From the NCBI GenBank assembly GCA_039821645.1, contig JBCBNU010000009.1, forward strand, positions 3,105 to 67,104: a DNA stretch of 64,000 nt, read 5' to 3'. This document shows, piece by piece, positions 1-7,841 of the stretch. The position numbers were made by a program, and so were the translations under genes. Positions within the stretch are counted from its first letter, which is position 1. Every line of letters begins with the position of its first letter. Source of the DNA: CALBPI01 sp039821645 (GTDB lineage: Bacteria; Pseudomonadota; Gammaproteobacteria; Steroidobacterales; Woeseiaceae). Below the pieces are notes generated by a model. It saw only the letters and a list, made by a program, of their open reading frames with translations. It was not told where the DNA came from and ran no database searches.

Positions 1-515
1 AGCCAGGCTCCAACGCCCAGCATTCCTTCTATCAATTGTTGCATCAAGGTACGCGCGAGTTTTCGGCCGATTTCATTCTGCCGGCACGCTCATCCGGAGC
101 ATCGCAAGCTCAGCAGGATCTCGCCATCGCCAACTGCCTCGCGCAGGCCGATGCGATGGCCTACGGATACGACGAGAAGGCCGCAACCGCTGAACTCAAG
201 GCGCGCGGTTTGCCATCAGCAGAGGTTCGAAAACTGGCGGCTCACAAGGTCCATCCTGGGAATCATCCCAGCAGCGTAATTATTATGAAGTCGCTAACGC
301 CTAAAACGCTCGGGCAGTTGATCGCACTGTACGAACACAAGGTGTTCGTCGAAGGGGTGGTGTGGGGCATTAACAGCTTTGATCAGTGGGGCGTTGAGCT
401 CGGGAAAAAGATGGCCTCAGCGCTGGCGCCTGCGGTTGCGAATCCGAAGGCGGCCGATTCGACGAACGTAGTTACTCAACAAACACTGAAAGTACTGCGT
501 CGCTGGCGGACATAA
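1..515 (+). CDS. pgi: Glucose-6-phosphate isomerase, C-terminal part (5' end outside window)
   Basis: Interconverts glucose 6-phosphate and fructose 6-phosphate in the cytoplasm. The reading frame is open from base 3 and begins inside the protein (PGSNAQHSFYQLLHQGT), a stretch conserved in the last third of bacterial Pgi. The second phosphoglucose isomerase signature, INSFDQWGVELGKK, lies at about 369-413, and the frame ends with TAA at 513-515. About 170 C-terminal residues are visible out of the roughly 550 usual for the family. The start codon and promoter lie upstream of the window. I see no obvious terminator between its stop and the next gene. Confidence 0.95.
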   Translation, partial: PGSNAQHSFYQLLHQGTREFSADFILPARSSGASQAQQDLAIANCLAQADAMAYGYDEKAATAELKARGLPSAEVRKLAAHKVHPGNHPSSVIIMKSLTPKTLGQLIALYEHKVFVEGVVWGINSFDQWGVELGKKMASALAPAVANPKAADSTNVVTQQTLKVLRRWRT

Positions 516-680
516 TGTTAAACGTCTTTTCTCCGTCTAAGGTTTGTTGAGGCGTAAACTCCGATCGTCGCGAGCCGCTCTTGTCGAATGGCCAGAGGCC
601 TGTGCTATGTTTGGGGAGTACCTAGGATGCGCGGATTTAAGCGTCCGATCCAATTGCGTTTTTCAACGAGGGGAATACTT

Positions 681-2606
681 TTGAGAACTCTTGCTAAGTG
701 GCTTCTGGTGGCATTACTGCCGATTTCCATCGCTGTCGCTGAAACCTCTGTCCAAGACTTCGTCAAGCTACCCAGTTTTGGTGTAGTGGCGATGTCGCCG
801 GATGGTAAGCATCTCGCTGCTACCACCGACGTCAAGGGCGATGCGGCCATGATCGTCATGAACATTGAAAACCCGAAACGACCTGATGTCGTTCTGCGGA
901 AAAAGGCGGCTAAAGGGCAATCGATTGCGTCTATCCGTTGGGTTTCCAATGAGAGGCTCTTGTTCACCACTTCCGAACGGAATGGCACTCTCGCCCGCCC
1001 GATTGGCGGTGGCATTGTCTACGCTGTCGACTACAACGGTAAGAATGAGTTTCGACTCGGTGCCGGACGCTCATACTTTGCGATGAATCAGATTCTGGAT
1101 CTGATTCCGGATGACCCCTACCATATTCTCATCGTCTCTTACGGACAGGGAAGGGGCGCGATATTTGAGCGCGTCAACGTTGTGAATGGCCGCCGTAATA
1201 CGACGCAGACCTCGCCCTTCGATAATGGAGGCCTGCTCGCTGACGCGGATAATGTCGCTCGATTCGCGGCCGGCTCGGACGAAAGCACAAATACACCGTA
1301 CTACGCATACAGAGCCAGTGCTGATGATGAATGGGAAACATTTGGAAGCCCATTCGCAGGTGGCGTATTCCCCGTGTCGTTCGAGGAGGAGACCGGTCAT
1401 ATCCTGATGGCGACTAATGATGAGAATAGCTTCGGCATGGGCTCGTTCGATCCTGTGAGCCGTGAATACACGCCGATGATCTCTCACGACAAGGTTCCCG
1501 CTAATGAACTTTTGGTCGGACCAGATGGGTCGATCGTCGGAGCGGAGTTTCTCCCTGGATTACCTGAAATCCAATATTTGCCTGGAGATAGTGACGGACA
1601 TCTGTTGTGGAAACGTCTCCATGGCGCCTTCCCGGATTATCAAGTACGCATTGAGGATTACACGCTAGAGGGCGATCAAGCGCTCGTGCGCGTCTGGAGC
1701 GACGTGCAGCCTCCACGATTCTTCTTGTTGGACACAGAGGCGTTTACGGCGCGTTACTTGTTCGATACTCGTCCGGAAATCGACGGTAAGGAAATGCGGC
1801 CGAAGACGGCGCACTGGTTGAAGGCCCGTGATGGCGTCGATTTTCAGGTCTACGTCACGAAGCCAGAGGGAGAAGGACCTTTCCCTACGGTCATGCTGAT
1901 CCACGGTGGACCTCACGGACCGCGCGATGAGTGGGGCTATGACCTCGAAGCACAACTGCTCGCCAGTCGGGGTTACGCCGTAATCCAACCCAACTACCGA
2001 GGTTCGGGTGGGTTTGGTTATCAGTTCGAGCGCTCCGGGTATCGCCGCTGGTATCTCGAAATGCAGGATGACGTCACCGACGCAACCCTTTGGGCGTTCG
2101 AGGAAGGGATCGCAGATCCGAACCGCACTTGTATCTACGGTGGTAGCTACGGCGGCTTTGCTACTATGGCCGGCGTAACTAAAGAGCCGGATTTATATGC
2201 ATGCGGCTTCGCGTTTGTTGGCGTTTACGATCTTGAGATTTTCCTTACTCGTGGAGATATTCCTGACCGTGAGTCGGGTCGAACCTATCTGACTCAGGCA
2301 ATTGGTCGGGACAAACAAGACCTGCAAGCAAGATCGCCGGCAAACCATGTTGATAAGATCAAGGCGGCGCTCTACGTAGCACACGGCAAAGCCGATCAAC
2401 GTGTCCCTGTGGTGCAGTACTACAACCTCCTAGAGAAGCTGGATGAGGCGGAAATCGAGTATGACTCGATGCTGGTTCCGCGCGAGGGCCACGGGTTTTA
2501 CAAGTTGGAAAATCGTGTGAAGTACTACAACGCATTGCTGGATTTTCTAAACAAGACGATTGGTCCAGACGGTCCTGGTAAAGAAAGGCTACACGCCAGA
2601 CTTTAG
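681..2606 (+). CDS. S9 family prolyl oligopeptidase, exported
   Basis: Serine peptidase of the prolyl-oligopeptidase/acylaminoacyl-peptidase family (clan SC), cleaving short peptides. The N-terminal two thirds is beta-propeller-like. The C-terminal alpha/beta-hydrolase domain carries the triad: Ser in GGSYGG (codon at 2145), Asp in GKADQR (2394) and His in EGHGFY (2490). I place the start at TTG 681, because GAGGGG precedes it by 7 bases and it gives a compact signal peptide (MRTLAKWLLVALLPISIAVAE) ending about residue 20. ATG 627, behind GGGGAG, is a fair alternative but gives a long n-region. The protein probably works in the periplasm. The gene stands alone and is closed by the hairpin terminator at 2631. 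Confidence 0.92.
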   Translation: MRTLAKWLLVALLPISIAVAETSVQDFVKLPSFGVVAMSPDGKHLAATTDVKGDAAMIVMNIENPKRPDVVLRKKAAKGQSIASIRWVSNERLLFTTSERNGTLARPIGGGIVYAVDYNGKNEFRLGAGRSYFAMNQILDLIPDDPYHILIVSYGQGRGAIFERVNVVNGRRNTTQTSPFDNGGLLADADNVARFAAGSDESTNTPYYAYRASADDEWETFGSPFAGGVFPVSFEEETGHILMATNDENSFGMGSFDPVSREYTPMISHDKVPANELLVGPDGSIVGAEFLPGLPEIQYLPGDSDGHLLWKRLHGAFPDYQVRIEDYTLEGDQALVRVWSDVQPPRFFLLDTEAFTARYLFDTRPEIDGKEMRPKTAHWLKARDGVDFQVYVTKPEGEGPFPTVMLIHGGPHGPRDEWGYDLEAQLLASRGYAVIQPNYRGSGGFGYQFERSGYRRWYLEMQDDVTDATLWAFEEGIADPNRTCIYGGSYGGFATMAGVTKEPDLYACGFAFVGVYDLEIFLTRGDIPDRESGRTYLTQAIGRDKQDLQARSPANHVDKIKAALYVAHGKADQRVPVVQYYNLLEKLDEAEIEYDSMLVPREGHGFYKLENRVKYYNALLDFLNKTIGPDGPGKERLHARL

Positions 2607-2630
2607 CTCAAGTCCGGAAACCTGATCTGG

Positions 2631-2664
2631 AACCGCGTGCACGAAAGCGCACGCGGTTTTTTTT
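2631..2664 (+). terminator. Rho-independent terminator after the S9 peptidase
   Basis: A perfect 10-base stem AACCGCGTGC (2631-2640) pairs with GCACGCGGTT (2649-2658) around an 8-base loop and runs into an uninterrupted T tract to 2664. It lies 25 bases after the peptidase stop and is the clearest intrinsic terminator in the window. It also argues against a longer start for the next gene, which would begin inside the stem. Confidence 0.92.
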
Positions 2665-2726
2665 GCTGCGCAAATGATCGCTTATTGGCACACTGCTCGG
2701 CGTGGGGGATTGAAGGACGTAGTTTG

Positions 2727-3803
2727 ATGAGCAACCGACAAGAACAAAACAGCGGGACGCGTCCGGTTCGCGAAGCGCACCGAATCGATGAGTCCCGGCT
2801 TTTTGAGTACCTCGGCGATCAGATTTCCGGGTTCGAAGGTCCTCTGACGGTATCGCAATTCAAGGGCGGGCAGTCCAACCCGACCTACAAGCTCGAGACG
2901 CCAAAACACTCGTATGTGCTCCGACGTAAACCGCCGGGCAAACTGTTGCCGTCTGCGCATGCGGTCGATCGTGAGTATCGGGTCATCAGCGCTTTGCATG
3001 AGACAGGGTTTCCGGTCGCAAGACCGCATCTGTTGTGCGAAGACGACGATGTCATCGGAACGATGTTTTACGTGATGGACTGCGTTGACGGACCGATCTA
3101 TTGGGAACCGGACTTACCCCAATGTGACACCGAATCGCGAGCGGAAATCTATGATTCGATGAATCGAACGATCGCGCGTCTTCACTCGATCGACTTCAAG
3201 GCGATTGGCCTTGAAGACTATGGCAAAGCGGGCAACTACTTTGAGCGGCAGATTTCCCGCTGGTCGAAGCAATACATTGCTTCCGAGACTGAAACTATTG
3301 AACCGATGAACAAGCTGATGGCATGGCTGGAGGGCAACGTACCTTCGGACCAATCGGAGAGCATTGTCCACGGCGACTACAGACTCGATAACATGGTGTT
3401 CAATCCGACAGCCAATTCGGTGGCGGCGATCCTCGATTGGGAGCTGTCAACCATCGGTCATCCGCTCGCCGATTTCACTTACCACTTGATGGCTTGGCAG
3501 ATGCCGGACATCGGTATCGGTTCCAGCGGGCTCGTTGGCAAAGATGTCTCCGAGCTCGGCATACCGACAGAACAAGCGTACGTTGAGGCGTACTGCGAGC
3601 GCACCGGTCGCGACGGCATCGAGAATCGAGATTTCTATTCAGCGTTCAACTTTTTCCGTATCGCCGCAATTCTCCAAGGAATCGCCGGTCGAGTCCGCGA
3701 CGGCACCGCGGCGAGTGCACACGCAGCGAACGCGATTGCCGGTGTTGGACCGTTGGCTGAGACTGGATGGCACTACGCGCAGCAAGCTGGCGCCGCGGGT
3801 TAA
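2727..3803 (+). CDS. Phosphotransferase family protein (ACAD10-N-like / aminoglycoside phosphotransferase fold)
   Basis: Kinase-fold protein of the APH/ChoK superfamily, 358 residues. The Brenner motif HGDYRLDN lies near residue 215 and the metal-binding ILDWE near residue 234. The N-terminal FKGGQSNPTY loop corresponds to the glycine-rich nucleotide loop and VLRRKP supplies the conserved Lys. This branch resembles the N-terminal domain of ACAD10, which phosphorylates hydroxylated acyl groups in 4-hydroxy-acid catabolism, and bacterial members usually sit with acyl-CoA genes as here. ATG 2727 is chosen because GAAGGA lies 9 bases upstream. The MaoC gene follows after 2 bases, so the two are cotranscribed. 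The substrate is not shown by the sequence. Confidence 0.85.
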   Translation: MSNRQEQNSGTRPVREAHRIDESRLFEYLGDQISGFEGPLTVSQFKGGQSNPTYKLETPKHSYVLRRKPPGKLLPSAHAVDREYRVISALHETGFPVARPHLLCEDDDVIGTMFYVMDCVDGPIYWEPDLPQCDTESRAEIYDSMNRTIARLHSIDFKAIGLEDYGKAGNYFERQISRWSKQYIASETETIEPMNKLMAWLEGNVPSDQSESIVHGDYRLDNMVFNPTANSVAAILDWELSTIGHPLADFTYHLMAWQMPDIGIGSSGLVGKDVSELGIPTEQAYVEAYCERTGRDGIENRDFYSAFNFFRIAAILQGIAGRVRDGTAASAHAANAIAGVGPLAETGWHYAQQAGAAG

Positions 3804-3805
3804 TC

Positions 3806-4660
3806 ATGGCGCTCGATGCGCAACGCTTAAGTTCTCTTGCTCGTAAAGACCTGCCGTTTAGCTGGCGTTCTCACCAGTCCTGTTTGTACGCGCTTAGTAT
3901 CGGATTCGGACGTGAGGTGGATGTTCGAGCGGAGCAGGAGTATCTCTTGCCCGGTGCGACACAACGCGCTGTACCGACCATGGCTACTGTTATGACCGTC
4001 AATGTCTTCGAGCAAGACTACGGTTGGCAGTACGAACAGATGCTGCATGGCGAGCAGTACCTTCGCCTTCACCGACCATTGCGACCGGCAGAAGACCTGC
4101 TTGCAGATTTCTCCGTCGATCGAGTCCACGACAAAGGGGTCAACCGCCCTGCAATGATTGTCACGCGCGTCGATGCGAGGCGGGCATCCGATGGCTCGCC
4201 GTTGTTCACGCTTGGCTCAACTCTGGTCGCACGCGCGGATGGCGGTTTCGATGGGCCGCAGGATGCATTGCCATCACTGCACGTGGTGCCCGACCGTTCA
4301 CCGGATCTAACCCACCATGCGCCTACGAGGCCTGAGCAGGCGTTTCTCTATCGCTTTAACGGTGACCACAATCCGCTGCACTTGCGCTCAGATGCAGCGC
4401 GACTGGCGGGGTTTCCGAAACCTATCTTGCAAGGGCTATGTACATACGGTTTCGCCTGCCGCGCGATACTGGAAACGATTTGCGATTTTGATCACACCCT
4501 GATCGGTGAATTCAATGCGCGGTTTACCGGGCCGGTGTTCCCTGGGGAGGTCATCACGACACTGATGTGGCAAGAGGGTGAGGATGTTTCATTCCGCTGT
4601 CGCATCGATTCGCGCAACGTGACCGTGTTGGACCACGGCTACTGCAGACTGCTCGTGTAG
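3806..4660 (+). CDS. MaoC family dehydratase (hydratase 2 type)
   Basis: Double hot-dog enoyl-CoA hydratase 2-like protein of 284 residues, hydrating trans-2-enoyl-CoA to an (R)-3-hydroxyacyl-CoA. The C-terminal hot-dog carries the hydratase-2 motif GDHNPLH, with catalytic-type Asp187 and His192, followed by GFPKPILQGLCTYG. In many relatives this last element reads LHGLCTYG, so a His to Gln change is visible outside the Asp/His pair. The N-terminal hot-dog (residues 1-140) lacks the catalytic motif, as in the eukaryotic hydratase 2. The ATG lies 2 bases after the phosphotransferase stop, indicating one transcript and a role in the same acyl-CoA pathway. Confidence 0.85.
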   Translation: MALDAQRLSSLARKDLPFSWRSHQSCLYALSIGFGREVDVRAEQEYLLPGATQRAVPTMATVMTVNVFEQDYGWQYEQMLHGEQYLRLHRPLRPAEDLLADFSVDRVHDKGVNRPAMIVTRVDARRASDGSPLFTLGSTLVARADGGFDGPQDALPSLHVVPDRSPDLTHHAPTRPEQAFLYRFNGDHNPLHLRSDAARLAGFPKPILQGLCTYGFACRAILETICDFDHTLIGEFNARFTGPVFPGEVITTLMWQEGEDVSFRCRIDSRNVTVLDHGYCRLLV

Positions 4661-4668
4661 TGAATGAA

Positions 4669-5412
4669 TCAATCTGCGGTTTCTGAGCTCTTCGCACGCG
4701 ATAGGCGTTGTGCATTAATTTCGTAGCGCACCGTCATTCCATCGGCCACTCTTACCGCGCCGCCCGCCGCTGAGAAGGGTGTTAAACCGAGCTGCTCGTG
4801 TGTCAGTGTTACTTCGCCAGTTACCTGGAGTTGGTTCTCGGATTGCTCTAGTGAGAGGGGCATACGCAAGGCGACGGTCTTACCGATGACCGTAATGTCA
4901 CATGCAGCCGTCGCGGGCTCCGTATCCATTTGGATATCGCGACAGGCGGCCCGAATGAACGCGTGGTTATCCGCATCGAGAAAGTCTGCCCCCAGCATGT
5001 TGTTGCGTGTGCCGACTCGATCTTTTTCCGGTACGGGTGCTTCGAACTCCGCCCCTTCCTCAGCACGCACGGCGGGATCATCCACGACAAGCGTGGTAAC
5101 TGGCAGCACGATGCGTGCGATGGTTTCTTCGAGTTTCGGTGCAACCCAAATTGTTCCCGTCAGTCCGGAGCTGCTGATGGCATGGTTGTGGCCGAGTCGT
5201 GCCATGGTGCCCGCGCGAAAGGTCAGCACAGTGACGCGACTATTGGCCGGAACCACAGCGAATCGTTCTGCGTCTGGTGCTGGCTCCTGTACGGGTTCAA
5301 CCCGCGTCACACCATCTGCGCTCTCTACCCCAGGGGCCGTGGACTGCGTTACCGGCGCGCAGCCCGCAAGCAACGCGGTCAGCGCGGTTATGAACACTAC
5401 GATTTTTCGCAT
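4669..5412 (-). CDS. YceI-like lipoprotein
   Basis: Predicted lipoprotein of 247 residues with signal peptide MRKIVVFITALTALLAGC; the lipobox LLAGC puts the lipidated Cys near residue 18. The mature part matches the YceI-like lipocalin-type barrel: SRVTVLTFRAGTMARLGHNHAI at its start, then GTRNNMLGADFLDADNH and a central VTGEVTLTHEQLG. YceI proteins bind isoprenoid or other hydrophobic ligands in the periplasm. The start at 5412 is fixed by the signal peptide; an upstream in-frame ATG would place 35 non-secretory residues before it and overlap the divergent crotonase. It converges on the MaoC gene with an 8-base gap. Confidence 0.85.
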   Translation of the reverse strand: MRKIVVFITALTALLAGCAPVTQSTAPGVESADGVTRVEPVQEPAPDAERFAVVPANSRVTVLTFRAGTMARLGHNHAISSSGLTGTIWVAPKLEETIARIVLPVTTLVVDDPAVRAEEGAEFEAPVPEKDRVGTRNNMLGADFLDADNHAFIRAACRDIQMDTEPATAACDITVIGKTVALRMPLSLEQSENQLQVTGEVTLTHEQLGLTPFSAAGGAVRVADGMTVRYEINAQRLSRAKSSETAD

Positions 5413-5455
5413 GGGTCGAGTCGCCGGGAAAAAGGGGCCCCAAGGCCGATGTCGG

Positions 5456-5461
5456 TATAAT
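5456..5461 (+). promoter_or_regulatory. Candidate -10 element, near-palindromic GGTATAATACC
   Basis: TATAAT matches the sigma-70 -10 consensus and sits 26 bases before the crotonase start. The surrounding GGTATAATACC (5454-5464) is nearly self-complementary, so the opposite strand reads TATTAT, which could serve the divergent lipoprotein gene. No convincing -35 lies 17 bases upstream. Confidence 0.45.
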
Positions 5462-5487
5462 ACCTGCCAACTTAAGGGGAGTAACCA

Positions 5488-6318
5488 ATGAGCGAGCGCG
5501 TTCTCATCGAAGAGCAAGATGGTATTGCCGTTGTCACACTAAACCGACCAGAAAAACTGAATGCACTCGACCCCGAGACGTTCGACGCACTCAGCAACAC
5601 TGGCGCGGACATTTCGGCGCGATCAGACCTGCGTGCGGTCATTCTTCGCGGAGCAGGCGGCAACTTCTCTGCCGGTCTGGATGTCTCGGGTATGGGTAGC
5701 TCGGCGCTGAGTGACTTTCCGGACCAGGCTTTCAAAGGCCTGATGGGCACCCCCGCCAATCGATTCCAACATCCGGTCTGGGTATGGCATGCCATGCAGA
5801 TTCCGGTTATCGCGGTACTGGAAGGCATCTGCTTTGGTGGCGGGTTCCAGATCGCATCGGGTGCCGATATTCGCCTAGCGGCCCCGGATGCGCGCTTTTC
5901 GATCATGGAAAGCAAATGGGGCTTGGTCCCGGATATGGGGATGACGGCGGTCCTTCGCGGCGTGGTGCGCCGAGACGTGTTGAAGCGCCTTTCGTGGACC
6001 TCGGAAATCATCGATGCCCCGTCAGCGGCCAATTACGGTCTAGTTTCTGAGGTGTGTGATACGCCGATGGATGCGGCGCTTTCGTTGGCGAAGACACTGA
6101 CCGAACGCTCGCCGGACGCTGTACGGGCGATCAAAACGCTGATCGATACTGCGTGTGACGCGGCACCGGAGAGCGCGCTCAAGATCGAGGCGCATCTTCA
6201 GTGGGCGATGTTGCAAAGCGAGAATCAGAAGGAAGCGGTCATGGCGAACCTGCAAAAACGCGCGCCGGAGTTCAGCGATCCCGAGAGCGACCCGAAAAAA
6301 GTCCTCGACGCGCTTTGA
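5488..6318 (+). CDS. Crotonase family protein, dienoyl-CoA isomerase-like
   Basis: Enoyl-CoA hydratase/isomerase superfamily protein of 276 residues. The oxyanion-hole elements NFSAGLDVSG and ICFGGGFQ are present. Glu141 (IMES) and Asp149 (VPDMG) are spaced exactly like the Glu196/Asp204 pair of mammalian delta3,5-delta2,4-dienoyl-CoA isomerase. The first hydratase Glu position (GGGxE) is Gln here. I therefore favour an isomerase over a simple hydratase; this is inference from residues. The start is supported by AGGGGAG 8 bases upstream. Its 3' end overlaps the convergent MipA gene by 47 bases. Confidence 0.88.
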   Translation: MSERVLIEEQDGIAVVTLNRPEKLNALDPETFDALSNTGADISARSDLRAVILRGAGGNFSAGLDVSGMGSSALSDFPDQAFKGLMGTPANRFQHPVWVWHAMQIPVIAVLEGICFGGGFQIASGADIRLAAPDARFSIMESKWGLVPDMGMTAVLRGVVRRDVLKRLSWTSEIIDAPSAANYGLVSEVCDTPMDAALSLAKTLTERSPDAVRAIKTLIDTACDAAPESALKIEAHLQWAMLQSENQKEAVMANLQKRAPEFSDPESDPKKVLDAL

Positions 6319-7165
6319 CGCGTCGTTTGCTCTGCCACAGGCGCTGTACAAAGACGAGACCGACGCTCAGGCCGTAGTCCTGCCGGAACAACGGAGAGTC
6401 CTCGTTGGTGCTGTCGTCCAGGAAGGCGTAGCTAACACCTACGGCTGCGAACCGGCCCTCGCCGCGCCACTGCAAGCCCAGCCCGAGGCGGGTCTGCAGG
6501 TAACCACCGCTGGCGCTGAAGTCTGGCCGGTCAGCAGTGGCGAATTCCGGGGCGACATCGAAGAAATACGATTGCAAGCGCTCGCTCGCGAACGCGGGTG
6601 AAATACTGATTGACCATTCGAATTGTCGATCCGCAAACTCATGCTCGTATTCCAGCTCTGGGTTGAACACAAATCCTCGGTCCCGTAGCCCATCGTCATC
6701 GAAGGAAAATGCAGCGCGGACGGGTAGCTCGAGCTCAATGCGACGTGTGCCCTCGGCAAACTGAGCGAGTTGAATCTCAATCTCTGGGCCGACCTCGAAC
6801 ACGAAGCCAAGATCGGGCATGCCGGCGCGCGCGCCCACATCATCACTCTCAGCATCAAAAGAGCCGTTCAGGCTGATCCCAAAATCGACTTTGTCGCTCT
6901 GGAATAGCTGGCCTGAAGCAACATTACCGTCACCAATACGTAGGAAATTTCCGCGATAGATGACGACAGGGAGGGGCAACCCGCGTGCGGTCTGAGACGT
7001 TGCGCCGGGATAATCGGGTGTCCACGCACCACCCACCCCAACGCCAACCTCCCAAAGGGGCAACCCCTCGCCATTGGCACTGCTGCTCGGTACTTGCATG
7101 GACTGCGCGAAAGCCGCAGTCGACACAAGCCATCCTGCAGTTGCAACGAGGAGTCTTGAGATCAC
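6272..7165 (-). CDS. MipA/OmpV family outer membrane protein
   Basis: Outer membrane beta-barrel of the MipA/OmpV family, 297 residues. The signal peptide (MISRLLVATAGWLVSTAAFAQ) is followed by the family opening WEVGVGVGGAWTPDYPGA, repeated amphipathic strands and the terminal GLSVGLVFVQRLW strand. About 18 basic residues follow that strand, which is more tail than is usual. The start is GTG 7165, inside a GTGA overlap with the stop of the upstream tetR, so the two are translationally coupled. MipA was described as a scaffold for murein enzymes; OmpV relatives take up osmolytes or fatty acids. Placement under the same TetR as icmF suggests a role in substrate entry, which is inference. Confidence 0.85.
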   Translation of the reverse strand: MISRLLVATAGWLVSTAAFAQSMQVPSSSANGEGLPLWEVGVGVGGAWTPDYPGATSQTARGLPLPVVIYRGNFLRIGDGNVASGQLFQSDKVDFGISLNGSFDAESDDVGARAGMPDLGFVFEVGPEIEIQLAQFAEGTRRIELELPVRAAFSFDDDGLRDRGFVFNPELEYEHEFADRQFEWSISISPAFASERLQSYFFDVAPEFATADRPDFSASGGYLQTRLGLGLQWRGEGRFAAVGVSYAFLDDSTNEDSPLFRQDYGLSVGLVFVQRLWQSKRRVKARRGLFSGRSRDR

Positions 7166-7758
7166 GCGCCTAGGCCACGCGTCAGGTAATCCGGGAAGGT
7201 AGCAGCAACGCGTTGCGCAACCGCGTCGTCGCCATGAAACCATTTCGGGATCCAGTTAATTGCGCCCATGATTGCGTTGCCGGTCATTCTCACGTCGCAT
7301 GCGAGGATACTGCCATCCTCAATGCCTCGCTCGAGCACTTGCTCAAAACGTGCGCTGTGTTCGCGGGAGAGGGCAAGAATGTGTTCGCGATCATCGTCTC
7401 GCAGTGAGGGAATCTCGCTCATGATCGCGATAGGTCCGGCGCTGCCGCAGTGCGCGTCCACGTGGCGCCGCACGTAATCGCGGGCGATATCCAAGCCGCT
7501 ACCGCCGTTCGCAATCGCATCGTCGAGGGCTGCTCGCCCAATGTCGGCTGCGCGGCGGTAACACTCGTAGACCAATTGCTGTTTGCCGTCGATGTAGTAG
7601 TAGATCGCGGCGTCAGTGAGGCCGAGATGTGCGCTCACATCCTTTAGCGAAGTGCCGCTGTAGCCCTTCTCATTGAAGCAACGGGCCGCCGCGCGCAGTA
7701 ATTGCTCGCGCTTGTCGCCAAACGCGGAGGTAGCGGATTTGGTTGAATTTGAGACCAT
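7162..7758 (-). CDS. TetR family transcriptional regulator (divergent from icmF)
   Basis: One-component repressor of 198 residues. The N-terminal helix-turn-helix spans about residues 15-60 (FNEKGYSGTSLKDVSAHLGLTDAAIYYY), and the rest is a helical ligand-binding domain. The tyrosine-rich IYYY at the recognition helix end is typical of TetR regulators of acyl-CoA metabolism. It shares an 83-base intergenic region with icmF containing the inverted repeat at 7768-7785, and its 3' end overlaps the mipA-like gene by 4 bases. The context makes an acyl-CoA ligand and control of icmF, the crotonase, the thioesterase and mipA likely, though no ligand can be read from the sequence. Confidence 0.9.
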   Translation of the reverse strand: MVSNSTKSATSAFGDKREQLLRAAARCFNEKGYSGTSLKDVSAHLGLTDAAIYYYIDGKQQLVYECYRRAADIGRAALDDAIANGGSGLDIARDYVRRHVDAHCGSAGPIAIMSEIPSLRDDDREHILALSREHSARFEQVLERGIEDGSILACDVRMTGNAIMGAINWIPKWFHGDDAVAQRVAATFPDYLTRGLGA

Positions 7759-7767
7759 CGTTCCGTA

Positions 7768-7785
7768 TTTTAATCATCATTAAAA
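7768..7785. promoter_or_regulatory. Inverted repeat, candidate TetR operator
   Basis: Perfect arms TTTTAAT and ATTAAAA flank the 4-base centre CATC, giving an 18-base palindrome 10 bases upstream of the tetR start and 57 bases before icmF. The leftward strand also reads TAAAAT, a possible -10 for tetR, so binding here would be autoregulatory. This size and symmetry are typical of TetR sites. Confidence 0.6.
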
Positions 7786-7841
7786 CCGGGGGCTACACCT
7801 CCCGGTCGCGAGTTGTTCCAGCCAAACCCCGGGGGGTTCCC

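Noticed and set aside
6272..6318. 47-base convergent overlap as a sign of frameshift in the mipA-like gene
   Set aside because: The barrel reaches its normal last strand before the overlap; the extra basic tail only reflects a late stop codon.
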